From NCBI GenBank assembly GCA_029876055.1, contig CM056875.1:7775001-7839000 (forward strand): a stretch of DNA of 64,000 bases, given 5' to 3'. The notes beneath the pieces are model-generated. The model ran no database searches. It was not told the origin of the DNA and saw nothing but the letters and a program-made list of their open reading frames with translations. The translations under genes and the position numbers were made by a program. This document shows positions 11,474-21,838 of the stretch, piece by piece (the first letter of the stretch is position 1; every line of letters starts with the position of its first letter). The DNA comes from Madurella fahalii. Its lineage: Eukaryota > Ascomycota > Sordariomycetes > Sordariales.

Positions 11474-13183
11474 ATGGGAAAAAATCAACCTCCGACTTCG
11501 TTTCTCCCACCGCCGGCGCTCCTTGCTCTGTACTGCAATTCGCAAGCGCAAGCGCAAGCTTCGGTGTTCTCAGCGACTTCTTTTAACAGATCACACATCC
11601 AATCATCCTCTTCTCTACGGGGCCGCAATTCCATCAGGGCCCGACTCGGTAGACAACAACCAGCTTGCAGGTTACTTTCAACGGCGACCATACGATTATC
11701 GCAGCGATCCCCAGCCCGGAGATACCAGATATGTATGCATGTTAAACAACCTCTCATTAATATGTCTGGGTTGCTAACTAAAATAATAGCCTCAACGCCA
11801 TCCGGGGGCCTTGGGGTTCTCGAGCCTGCTGTGCGCTCGGTCGAGGTGCGCTTAATTAACGGAAACTCTGCCAGTCAGCCTGCGAAGATGGACCAAAATT
11901 GGCCATGGAATTCAAATTGGCATCAACCACCACCACCGCCGCCGGGAGGGCAGGCTCCCCCTATACCAAGCGGCCCAACCCGCTACGTCATTCCGTTTGA
12001 CTCGCCGTTCGGCATGGCGTACAGGCCCGACGGCTGGAGCCAGCCAGTCCCTCAGGGGCCCTTGCCCCCTTTCCATTCACCCCCCCAGCAACCCTCCCAG
12101 AACGGGCCATGTCAGGAAAAAAGGAAATACCAGACGCCCTCGCAGAGACGCAGGCAGCGTCAGAAGCGCTCCCGACCGGAGTATGAGGATCGACCACAAG
12201 CACCATCCGGAACACTTTTCCGTCCCGCTAGATGGGGAGACTTATTGCCCTCGCCCATGGGCTCCGCTATCCAGGGGCCGTTTGGTGCTACTCGACCAAA
12301 CCTTCAGAATACCGCAGTCGAAACCCCCGTAGACAGCCGTGCGCCGAATCTCACACACCCCTTACCTGCAAAGCCAGCAACCCAGATACCCGGCCTCAGC
12401 ACCACCGGCCCCGGTAGATCCGCCGGTGCACAGAAAACCCCTCTATCTAGCATACCGCGCGAGAAGAACCGCTACAAGACTCGCCCCCGCCCCAGCTCCC
12501 CCTTACGAGGGGGACTAACCATCTCGGCGCCCTCAGCCGCGTCCGGCGGGATCCCGGAGCCGACACCAGCCTACCTCCTACGGGCGTCCTTCGTACCCCT
12601 CCCCGCACCCGCGCCCCGGCCCCTCCTCGTAGTGATCGACCTAAACGGCACCCTCCTCTACCGGCCTAATAAGCGGTCGCCGTCGCGCTTCGTCGAGCGG
12701 CCGCTGGCGCGCGCCTTCCTCGAGGCGTGCCTCGACAAGCCCAACCACCACGTCGTCATCTGGTCGTCGGCGCGCCCCGCCAACGTCGAGCGCATGTGCG
12801 CGCAGCTCCTCGCGCCCGAGCAGCTGGCAAAGGTCGTGGCCGTCTGGGGCCGCGACCGCTTCGGCCTCTCCCAGGACGACTACAACCGGCGCACCCAGTG
12901 CTACAAGCGCCTGACGCGGCTGTGGAGCGACCCCGTCGTGGCGGCCTCGCACCCGGAGGGCGTGCCCTGGAACCAGGGCAACACGGTGCTCATCGATGAC
13001 AGCCCCGAGAAGGCACGCAGCGAACCCCACAATGCCATTACCCTGCCCGAGTTCGCGGGCGACATCAACGAGCAGCCGCAAGTGCTCTCTCTGGTGCAGG
13101 AATACCTCGAAACGCTGGCCTGGCAGATGGACATCAGCACCTACATAAGGGCGCGGCCCTTTGCTGTAGAAATAGAGAAGTGA
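11474..13183 (+). CDS. FCP1-homology (NIF-type) HAD domain protein
   Basis: The C-terminal third is an FCP1-homology/NIF domain of the HAD superfamily, a group that includes CTD phosphatases and Tim50. Motif I reads VVIDLNGTLLYRP (D370), motif II VIWSSARP, and motif IV TVLIDDSPEKA (D489, D490). Motif I lacks the second aspartate of the usual DxDGT, so catalysis may be reduced or lost. A textbook 57-bp intron lies at 11733-11789 (GTATGC, TTGCTAACTA, ATAG); it is stop-free and in frame, so retention would add 19 residues. Spliced length is 550 residues from the 11474 ATG. An alternative start is the in-frame ATG at 11888 (MDQNWPWNSN). The first ~80 residues of the longer form contain many Arg/Ser and no Asp/Glu, as in mitochondrial presequences. 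The middle is Pro-rich and probably disordered. Domain call is firm; start and function are not. Confidence 0.75.
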   Translation: MGKNQPPTSFLPPPALLALYCNSQAQAQASVFSATSFNRSHIQSSSSLRGRNSIRARLGRQQPACRLLSTATIRLSQRSPARRYQICMHVKQPLINMSGLLTKIIASTPSGGLGVLEPAVRSVEVRLINGNSASQPAKMDQNWPWNSNWHQPPPPPPGGQAPPIPSGPTRYVIPFDSPFGMAYRPDGWSQPVPQGPLPPFHSPPQQPSQNGPCQEKRKYQTPSQRRRQRQKRSRPEYEDRPQAPSGTLFRPARWGDLLPSPMGSAIQGPFGATRPNLQNTAVETPVDSRAPNLTHPLPAKPATQIPGLSTTGPGRSAGAQKTPLSSIPREKNRYKTRPRPSSPLRGGLTISAPSAASGGIPEPTPAYLLRASFVPLPAPAPRPLLVVIDLNGTLLYRPNKRSPSRFVERPLARAFLEACLDKPNHHVVIWSSARPANVERMCAQLLAPEQLAKVVAVWGRDRFGLSQDDYNRRTQCYKRLTRLWSDPVVAASHPEGVPWNQGNTVLIDDSPEKARSEPHNAITLPEFAGDINEQPQVLSLVQEYLETLAWQMDISTYIRARPFAVEIEK

Positions 13184-13600
13184 TGCCTGGACAGTAGCTG
13201 CACGAATAAGGCGGAGCAGGGCTAAGAGATTTACGACTTATTGTGGGGATCGTCCGAGTATGGAAGGAAAGACGTCCATGTAGACACGATACCACTCGAC
13301 ACTGCTCGATATTGCAACGAATTAGACATGTCGTTTCACTTCTCAGATGCTCTACGTCTCGGTCATGTATGTTGTCATTCAGCAAGCTCCGCGGACGCGG
13401 CTGCTAGTGTCTATTTCGTCGACTCATTTCATCCTCGACTCGACTATCGACGATATCAAAAGCACATGAACCAACGGGCTCACAGAACCCGTCCGGTAAT
13501 TTCCCCGCCCAATCCATTCATCAGTCATATCCCAGAGTCTATCTAGCACACTGCCACCGCGGGCCCATGATGCGCTTGACGCTTTTTCTTTTTGGTAAAT
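13184..13600. other. Convergent intergenic spacer
   Basis: This is 417 bp between the 3' ends of the FCP1-like gene and the eEF1B-gamma gene. It must hold both transcripts' polyadenylation regions. No gene seen. Confidence 0.5.
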
Positions 13601-15210
13601 TTATTTGAAGACCTTGCCGGCGGCGTGGGGGTACTCCTTGCCGTTAACAGTGATGGGCTTATCCCACGACCACTGAAGTTCGACAAAGGCCCGGTCCTCA
13701 GGGTTGTTTGGGTCGAGCTTGGTGAACGAATAGCTCTCAATCTCGGGAGCAACGTCAAAGACAGGGAGGTAATCGTCACCCCGGATGACGAAGGCACCCT
13801 GGATAATGGAGTCATTGTTGGTGCCGAACACCGACGCGCAGCCAAAGAGGTACTTGCGCGAAGCCTCTAGACGGGTGTTGAAGCCACCAACGAGATTGTT
13901 CGACATGAACGTCAGGGTGAGTTCATCGTTGTACTTGTAGTCAACCTTCCAGAGGGAGTACTCGTTGAACGGGACATTCTCCCAGAACCACTTCAGGGCT
14001 TCCGGGGTGTCAGTATTGGAATACTTGCGCTTCCACTCGTCAAGGGGGAAAGTGGCTTTGGGAAGGAGCTCCAGAGGGTGCTTAGGCTTGGGCTGTTCGG
14101 CCGGCGCCTCCTCCTCCTCCTCAGCCGGCTTCGGCTTAGCAGCGGCAGCCTTCTTGGGCTGCTCGGGCTTCTTGGGGGCAACGTTGGTCAACTTGGGGGT
14201 ATCAAGCAGAGAGAACTCGGGGGCAACAGCCGAGTAGATAGGCTGGTTGTAAACAGTCTCGTACCAACGCGAGACGTTGGGGTTCTTCTGGCGCCACTGC
14301 TTGTCGAAGAAGTACTCGAAGCCACGAGCAATGAGGCCAGCGGCAAAGATATCAGCGAGGGTGATGCGCTCGCCGACGAGGTAGGTGTTGTCACGCAGGT
14401 GGTTCTCAACAACAGTGACGGCCTGAAGAGTCTCCTTCTGGGCGTCGTCGACGGCCTTCTTGTTGTAGGGGGCCTTGCCCAGGAGTGGGCGGAACCAGGC
14501 GCCGAGCTTGGGCAGCACCTCGCTGTTGAAGAAAGACATCCATCTCAGGATGGAGGCATAGCTACGAGCACGGTTAGCGGTCTAGTCCGCTCTAACATGG
14601 GGGCGCATATCGACTTACTCCTGCTTGGTTTTGCCGAGGAGGGTGGTCTTCTCGTTCTGGGAGGTGACTGTGTTGCTGTTAGCAATAGGCTCGAGAGGAA
14701 GTGCACATGCGACAACAATCCAGGCAAGAGAAGCGGGACAGTCAGAAGTTAGAACCAAGTCAACACCGTTGTTTTCAGATAGGGATAACTGTTATTGAAA
14801 TGTCTAGGTCATCATTTTCGCGGGACGCAGAGGTGAAAAGCCATTGAGCGAGAGCGGGGCAAAGGCGAACCCAGGGCACAAGATGTCACGTCACGTCACG
14901 TACCGTAGATGGCGATGGCGATGCACTCGGAGAGAACATAACCATCGGCGCCGACGAAGGTTGGGACCTTGCCCATAGGGTTTGCCTTGAGGAATTCCTC
15001 CGTCGGCTTCTGCGTATCGGTCTCGACCTCCTCGAGCTCGAGGTTGTTGGCCTTCGCAACGGCGCGGATGGCCGTGGAGCGGGGGTTGCCCTGAGCAGCG
15101 AAACGTTAGCAAAGGCGCGCGCAGAGGTTGTCAATCGACATCAACGCGCATCGGCGCATCGGCGCATCGGCGCGGCATACCTGGTAAGTATAAAGCTTTC
15201 CGAACGCCAT
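13601..15210 (-). CDS. TEF4: Translation elongation factor eEF1B gamma subunit
   Basis: This is the structural subunit of the eEF1B guanine-nucleotide exchange complex that recharges eEF1A. Exons on the minus strand are 15210-15181, 15090-14904, 14667-14619 and 14561-13601, giving 408 residues, close to the family norm of 410-440. The first exon encodes only MAFGKLYTYQ, the start of the GST-like N-terminal domain (NPMGKVPTFVGADGYVLSEC follows). A GST C-terminal domain comes next, then a Lys/Pro/Glu/Ala-rich hinge and the conserved EF1G domain (FPLDEWKRKYSN, PHAAGKVFK at the end). Intron 2 is 236 bp, the longest clear intron in the window. The gene is divergent from uS9m with 316 bp between start codons, so the two translation genes may share a promoter. 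Confidence 0.95.
15147..15170. repeat. 8-bp tandem repeat in eEF1B-gamma intron 1
   Basis: Three exact copies of CGCATCGG lie inside the 90-bp first intron, followed by a partial fourth copy. It is probably replication slippage. Confidence 0.8.
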
Positions 15211-15526
15211 CTTTGCTTGCGACGCAGAACGGTCTAGCTTTGAGGTTGACGGGTCGAGAGGGGAGAGAGCGAGGGGAAAAGCCGGCGACAATGATTCACA
15301 GAAAATTTATGTGTTAGCGGGGTAGTTCTGGTGGGACTGGCGCTACTCCCGATTTGGCATGCTGCTCTGTTGCGGCTTGGTATGGGCCGCAGATTGGCTC
15401 GAGCTTCTTGACTCTGGAAAAATTCCTGCGAGATTGTTCCGTCCGGGCCTGCAGCCAAAACGCTCCCGGCAGGCCCACGACTTTCCCCGGCGCGGCCGCG
15501 ATAATGACGGGAGACGACCACGCGAA

Positions 15527-16540
15527 ATGATGGCATCTTCAAGACAAGGGGTAACATCCGCCCTCCGTGGCGTCTCTCAACATCTCCGAGGCGCAAAATG
15601 GCGGCCCCTCGAACAGCAATTCCAGTCGCTACGACTCGCTGAAACCATTACCCAGGGCAGGAGGTGCCTGTCGACCGAGCCTTCGTTCCGCGCCGCCCCC
15701 GAAATCGATTTCGAGAAGATGTCGAAAAGCAACAGGCTTGCTGAGCATGCCCGCGCCGTGCCCGTATCGCCATCGTATTTCTCACGTTCTCCCATGTTCA
15801 ACGACCGCTACCTTGCACTCGAGAAGCTTATGAAGACATACGGGCACCTCCCAGTGGTTCCGGCCGCCGATGTTGAGCGAGTCGCCTGGAAGTCCTTGAG
15901 CGACCTTAAACAGTCGTTCGGCGAGGCGGTGAAGGCGACCGACTTTGTCAAGTGTCTCCAAACCATCAAGAGATTACACCAAATCCACCCGGACTTGAAG
16001 CCGGACGAGGTCAAGGAAGCGTTGGCAGAGTTCAAGCGCGACATACAAGCCTTTGAAAACAAAGCCACCCCGATACCCATTGACAAGTTCGGACGAGCTC
16101 TCGGAGTAGGCAAGAGAAAATCGTCAACGGCTCGGGCTTTTGTTGTAGAGGGTGACGGCCAGGTTCTGGTCAACGGCAAGACCTTGGCCAACTACTTTGG
16201 GCGCGTCCATGACAGGGAAAGCGCGGTCTGGGCGCTGCACGCGACTGGTCGGCTGGACAAATACAATGTGTGGGCGCGAGTTGAAGGAGGCGGCACGACG
16301 GGGCAGGCGGAGGCTCTCACGCTGGCGATCGCAAAGGGCCTCATGGCTCACGAGCCTGCTCTGAAGCCCGCATTAAGGAGAGGTGAGTGGCAGACTGAAC
16401 TGACTCGGTGATGCACACACGAGAACGCTAACCTGTTTCAACCTGCAGCCGGCTGCGTCACGCGCGACGCGAGAACCGTGGAGAGGAAGAAGCATGGCCG
16501 TGTCAAGGCGAGAAAGGGACCTACATGGGTAAAGAGATAG
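15527..16540 (+). CDS. MRPS9: Mitochondrial small-subunit ribosomal protein uS9m
   Basis: This is a component of the mitoribosomal small subunit. Exons are 15527-16382 and 16449-16540, giving 315 residues. The N-terminus (MMASSRQGVTSALRGVSQHL) is basic and hydroxylated, as expected for a mitochondrial presequence. The C-terminal ~130 residues are the uS9 fold: GRALGVGKRKSSTARAFV, GRVHDRESAVWAL, then GRLDKYNVWARVEGGGTTGQ. After the 66-bp intron the protein ends KKHGRVKARKGPTWVKR, the positively charged tail that reaches the decoding site in this family. The frame stays open upstream to an ATG at 15359, but the 15527 start gives a better targeting sequence. An intervening ~180-residue region between presequence and S9 domain is normal for fungal uS9m. 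Confidence 0.92.
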
Positions 16541-17543
16541 CTTAGACTGTGCTGGCCACTGACTTGGGCTGTGCATGAGCTCCCAGTCCCCGGGACGGTG
16601 GCGTTCCACCTGTATCTTCTGACCTGTAAGCATATATCTGTAACAACTGGACTACCAGCTACCAATTCATTTAAGGCAGGGTCGAAGGATATATTGCCCA
16701 CGCACCCTATCGCTGTACAATCCAAGGCGTCGACTTGCACCTCCACAACGAGGTTATCTGAGGATGGCTCTGGGAGATCGACGAGGACGGCATGAATGTC
16801 GTTCAGGCGCCCAATGCTTGGGAGAAGGTCTGATGTGGAGCAAGTGGCCCGAAACAAGGCGACGGAAGAACCCTGTCAGAGCCGTTGTTCGCGGACCGTT
16901 GTTGCGACTTCACCCAAGGGTTGCGCCCGGGCGGGCGGAAACGGGAAGAAACGTGGCATTATGACCGGTATCCGCGCAGTCCTGGCCGATATCATACGCC
17001 TGGGATGTCGGTCACGTCGGGACCCCGGTGGCACCAGCGGCAACAACCGGTTTTTAGCAGTCAGCCCGGACATGGCCGCCGGTCGACAAAAGCGGCATCT
17101 TCCCTCCGAACCCCCTGGACGTAAACAAAGGCAAGGAGTATGATTTATCTGTGCGGTAGGCAGCCAAGTTGCCAATGAACAACTCGCAGCGCAAGGGCAG
17201 GCGTTTGAGGTGAGGTCAGGCACCAATGCCAATGCTGACTCCTGACTAGTGACTTGCGATGTCCCACGTCTAGTCATTGCGAGAGTTAGCGGCATTGATT
17301 CTGGTCGGGCCTCCCAAGGACACTCTATCTGGAACGTTCCTTGACTGCAGGCGTGCATGCTGCATTTCGGCAGCCCTACCCGTGACATGCTCCACTTTAC
17401 TTATCGCATTTTCCACGCGCCGCCTCCGACACACCTCCAATCCTATTCCCGTCTCCTCGGTGCCTTAAGCCGCCCTCCGAAGATGGGCCAACCCCCAACG
17501 TTTCAGTGTGAGGCTTATCTCTTCAACAAGTGTTGTGCAATCT

Positions 17544-17588
17544 ACATACGTTACATACGTTACATACGTTACATACGTTACATACGTT
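17544..17588. repeat. Minisatellite, five 9-bp units
   Basis: Five perfect head-to-tail copies of ACATACGTT. The perfection of all units suggests recent expansion and possible length polymorphism. Confidence 0.95.
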
Positions 17589-20500
17589 AACCTCGATATC
17601 CTACTTACCGCGCTGTCTCGCAAAAAGGAATGATTAACTGCAAACCAGCAGCCTTAAAAGTTCGAACGATCTGCGATTGACCGCCTTCCTGAGGCTGAGA
17701 TCGGCGGGCAGGCAGTTCACCCACAGTGTGTCTCGGCGACCCTGAGCGCAGCTGCACGGCGATCGTTTTGCCCGTTTCGATGCGCAAATCGGCACTGGGC
17801 ACGTCCAGGTTTGCCCGTAATGATTCGGCAAGCTGACATCATGCCGGATGTCAACTCCGGGTCGAGCTGCTGGGCAGGAGGGCATTACCGAACAATGCGT
17901 GGGTTACTCGGGTGGGCAATTCGGAACCATGCCGGCGACACAAACGCTCGGGTGCCGTCCTCGACGGCCGAGCGGAAGAGTCCGTCGCAATCCAAGACCC
18001 AGCCAGGCCAATAACACGCGATGCGGTGGATTACACTACAGGGCCACCACACCTGAAGAGTTCGGGTGGGATGAGAAGCATATCCGCACCAGGGAGGAAG
18101 AGTGGGCGGGCCCCCATGGGGGAAGCAACTGGGAGAACTGCGTTGCGAGGGTGACGTACAGGTACTTGATTCCGGCTAATGTCATGCACCCGTCATCCTG
18201 AGTACTGCAACCGCATTCTTATGCGCGTCAGCACCAACGACCAGACAAGATATCGGCTGGATCAGGTAGAAATACCTCACGGGTTCGGCATATGGTTCCA
18301 GAAGCTGGTGCGGCGGGGCTCCTGATTCGCCAGCGACAGCCCTCTTGAAACTCAAGCCATGACCCCGGTCATTACGACGCAGCCCACTTCGAGCACGGAC
18401 AGGGATCGACCTCGCAGCTCTGGACCTGTGTTTGACGACATTCCACGCCAACCCCCTGGCAGCTCTAACTCGACGACATGGATCCAGGATCATCGAGCAG
18501 CCCTCCTTTCATCATAACAGATACACTAACCGAATGCACGCCTGTACCTGTACTTATTCCCGGCCAACCAAGCGGCAGCTCTATCTTCGTCCTGCAGCGA
18601 AGTCATGCACGGAACAAAAATTTTCGACGCTCAGACGGTGCGTTCGAGCCCTTTCCCCAGGCTACTGGTTGGGCATCGGCCCGGACCCAGAATGCGGCCT
18701 GATGGGGTTTATTCTCTAGCGTGATTCTGACGTCGAGCCAGATCTCTGCTGCTGTTTCGTCGTGCTGCAATCGCCGGGGACGGTAATAATGTACCTTTTA
18801 CGGAAATGTGTACTTGTATGCTGAGAGGACACTACAGAGTGGGCCTGCCCGGTGCGAATTTGTGCCGGAGCCCCTAGTGACGGGACCGTTCAGGTTCAGT
18901 TTTGTTTTTGTTTTATTACTGTGTAGTTTTCCCGCGGACCAACGGCGGCTGACAGTGAAACATTGGCACTTGTTCTTCCCTTGGTTCTTGGGGAAAGGGC
19001 AAGTCAACAACACCAATATGCACGGCTGCTGGCTCAAACGCTTGATATGGACAAGCGACAGCACACAAACCACAAAACCACAAACCCCGCCATCCCGACC
19101 ATCCCCAGCCCATGTGTAAGAGGCAGTGGGGTTTAGCAGGGGCATTAGCTAGAGGGCCGGAACAGAGCGAACAAGTTGGTTCCGGCCTTTTCAAGAGAAC
19201 GGGGGCATGCGCACCCCCCCAAGCCTGCCGTTTTGGGAAGCTCATGCCGGAGCCGCGGGTTGCAGATGCGAAGGAGCGCGGTGCCTTGCAGTGAAAATCG
19301 AAGAAAGTATGTCCTCTCAACACCACTCCACTCGAGTCAAACATCGGACGGGAGCACGGGACGGCAGGCTGAGCGTTCGGCTTCCTTCCGCTGCCAAGCA
19401 CTCAAAGTTTGGTGCTGTTAACGCCAGGCTGTTGCTCGCTGTTCTGATGCCACCATCATCCCACTGATGAACCCATGTTGCATCCCACGATTTAAAGCTT
19501 CCTTCATTCCCTCCAAAAGCAGATACACGCCATCGAGGCCCGTCTCTGCTCTCCATTCCACCGATGGACGTCTCTCGGACACGCCTATCAGCAAGGGCTT
19601 CGCTAGGACGGCCCTAGTCTCTCGTTGCATCCCGTTCCTTGATCCTCGACCTCTTTCTTACATCACCTGCAGACCGAAGCGCAATCCGACCAGGCGGGCC
19701 TGCAATCGACCATCCATGTCCAGTTCGACACACGGAGTGCAATTGACACGCCCCGCCGTGATCTCTAGGTTTTCGGACGGTGGGATAGAAACCACGGTGA
19801 AAAAGTTTGGTCAGGTCAGAGCGGTGGGTCGACATTATCGCCAGCCGGACTGGGTTCCGCGGCCCTGATTGACCAGCAATCCTTAACGCGGCCACAACAG
19901 AGCCTGGGATAGAGAGGAAACACCCGAATCGTCTGCAAAAGCGCGTCTCGGTGTAAACACACTCCTTTCCTGCACCACCGCCCGCATTCTGGGAATGCAT
20001 ACAGCTCTTGCTCTTGTTCTTTTCTCTTCCATCCTTCGATTACGCTTTCTGCAGTCATGCTCTGTCGTTCGGGAAGTCCGAGAAACCAGCATCGCCACCG
20101 CATTCATTCGCACCCACCGCCGCCGAGCCCGCTCAACTCCTTTCTCTCTTGCCCGAAGTTCGACATCGCCAACGACCGCTTCTCGGCCCCACGTGCGCGC
20201 CACACCCACAAATACCAGCCCCGGCAAGCCTCACTATCCCCGATCTACACCACCCTTGCCGGTCAGCGGCCCAGCATTACGGCGCGAGGCGGCTCCCTCC
20301 ACGGGGGTGTTGCCGTAGATCTCTCGGCGCTGCGTCGTCCTCGGCTCATCTTAACTTCATCTCTCGGCACATTGCTTCCATGTCTCTAACCCAAGCAGCC
20401 AATCTTCTGAGGTGCGTGGTCCCCGAACTAAAATGGTGGAGACCGCAATGTCTTCCGGAATACACCGAGACTAATAAAGAGCTTTCCTCATTGGTAGACT

Positions 20501-21550
20501 GTATGTACACCATCCAGTGTCTTGGAGTACATCCTCCTTTCCACGATCCAACTCTTGCTTTTTGTCTTGCTATGGGGTCTTAGCGTTCGCCTGGTTACGC
20601 AGATACATTGAAGTTGCACCTCTCCTAGTGAGTTCGGAAAAGTCAACACGCTTGTCTCCGCCAGTCCCGTACCCAATCACTACCGTCGAGCAGTCGAGGC
20701 AGGCGTCGTCACATCACACCTGTGCAAACCGCGCTTTTCCCGGCTTACCTATACTGTTGTTCAGCCTTGCAGGCGGGCGAACAAGCGAAGCTGTCTTATA
20801 AAGACTCAACTTGGTCTCCACGCGGCCCTCAAGACGGCGGTTCCCTGTCTTCGACTGTTTCTATCGCCCCCGGCCCACCTAAGCCTTCGCTCGTCAACCT
20901 CAAACACATCATCGCCTCTCTGTTCGCTATCCCGATTTACCGCTCGGACTTACACGGAACGGCAAAGTTCTGATGATCCTTGGGAACAAACCGAGTCAGG
21001 TCTCCTGTCGTATTCTTGGCCTCTACGACGCAGTTCACGCGGTAGCCGGCGTGCTGATCGCAACGACAGAAGACCTACGAGTGGATTCTCTCTGCACAAG
21101 CCGGGTCTTCCCAGTACGGGCTCTCCGCCGTTGAGCGAGCCGTCCACTCTGTCCTGCCGATTTGCTCCTGGTCTCTGCACACAACCCTAATCGACAAACC
21201 TTTCAGGCAAGGTCCTTGTCACCTTGCTCGAGTTTCTCCATCCCCACTTTGAACCCGGAGCTTGATCTCTAACACTCAGCGAGCCTCGCTACGGTCTCTC
21301 TTCTTTAAGGCTGCATCTGCGAGAAAATCGAACCACCACATTCGCGTTGGTCATCGACTACCGAGAGAAAGGACGCAAGATTCCGGGCGATCGAAGCCTA
21401 AGAAAGCCCCTTGGTCCGTGGCAGCCTCAAGCAATTTGGGATTGTTATTTTTGTAACAGCAAGGCTCATTCGACATCCTCGAAGGGCTGCGACTTCCTTC
21501 GTCTGTTTTGCGACACCGGTCTTTTACTTTGTCTTTCCTTTTCTTTCTTT

Positions 21551-21667
21551 TCTTTTTTTTTTTTTTTGTCCCCTTCGCACCAAGGACCTAGGGCAACCCA
21601 CATTTGCGGCATATTCAAAACCCGCTCTGAAAACGCCAAACTTTTTTTTTTTTATATATATATATAT
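21551..21667. repeat. Poly-T and TA tracts upstream of the regulator-like gene
   Basis: An interrupted T-rich run and then a T tract running into a (TA)n stretch lie 170-290 bp before the start codon at 21,839. In fungi such tracts often act as nucleosome-poor or 5' leader elements; here the role is inferred from position only. Confidence 0.6.
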
Positions 21668-21838
21668 TTTCCTTTTTTCTTTATTCCCCTTCGGCACGAC
21701 CTATCGGAGACGCCGGCTGCGCGATCGACTCGCCGACGAAGCCGGGCTTTCTGCATAGCAGGCTTGCTCCACTCATAGCGGGACGTTGAGTGGACTAGAC
21801 GCTTTGGGTTGCCAGGCCGTTCTTTAGACCATAGGGGC

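Larger units (their letters stand above)
16541..21838. other. 5.3-kb gene-poor stretch and long leader region
   Basis: No protein gene can be supported. The first half holds a 9-bp minisatellite (17544-17588) and scattered short frames. From about 19,900 the plus strand is rich in pyrimidines and short CT runs, ending in long T tracts (about 21,551-21,567) and a TA tract (about 21,651-21,667) shortly before the next start codon. That pattern suggests a very long, intron-containing 5' leader for the gene at 21,839, but no transcript evidence is available here. Confidence 0.45.

Noticed and set aside
17848..18201. Plus-strand frame with a protein-like stretch (EEFGWDEKHIRTREEEWAG, then GGSNWENCVARVTYRYLIP)
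   Set aside because: Composition looks coding-like, but no family is recognised, the upstream half looks random and no intron or start supports a gene. It could be a gene relic; a translated search would decide.
18600..18700. Possible dispersed 5S rRNA or tRNA (GCGTTCGAGCCC, B-box-like)
   Set aside because: No paired stem around the B-box-like word and no 5S internal control region pattern.
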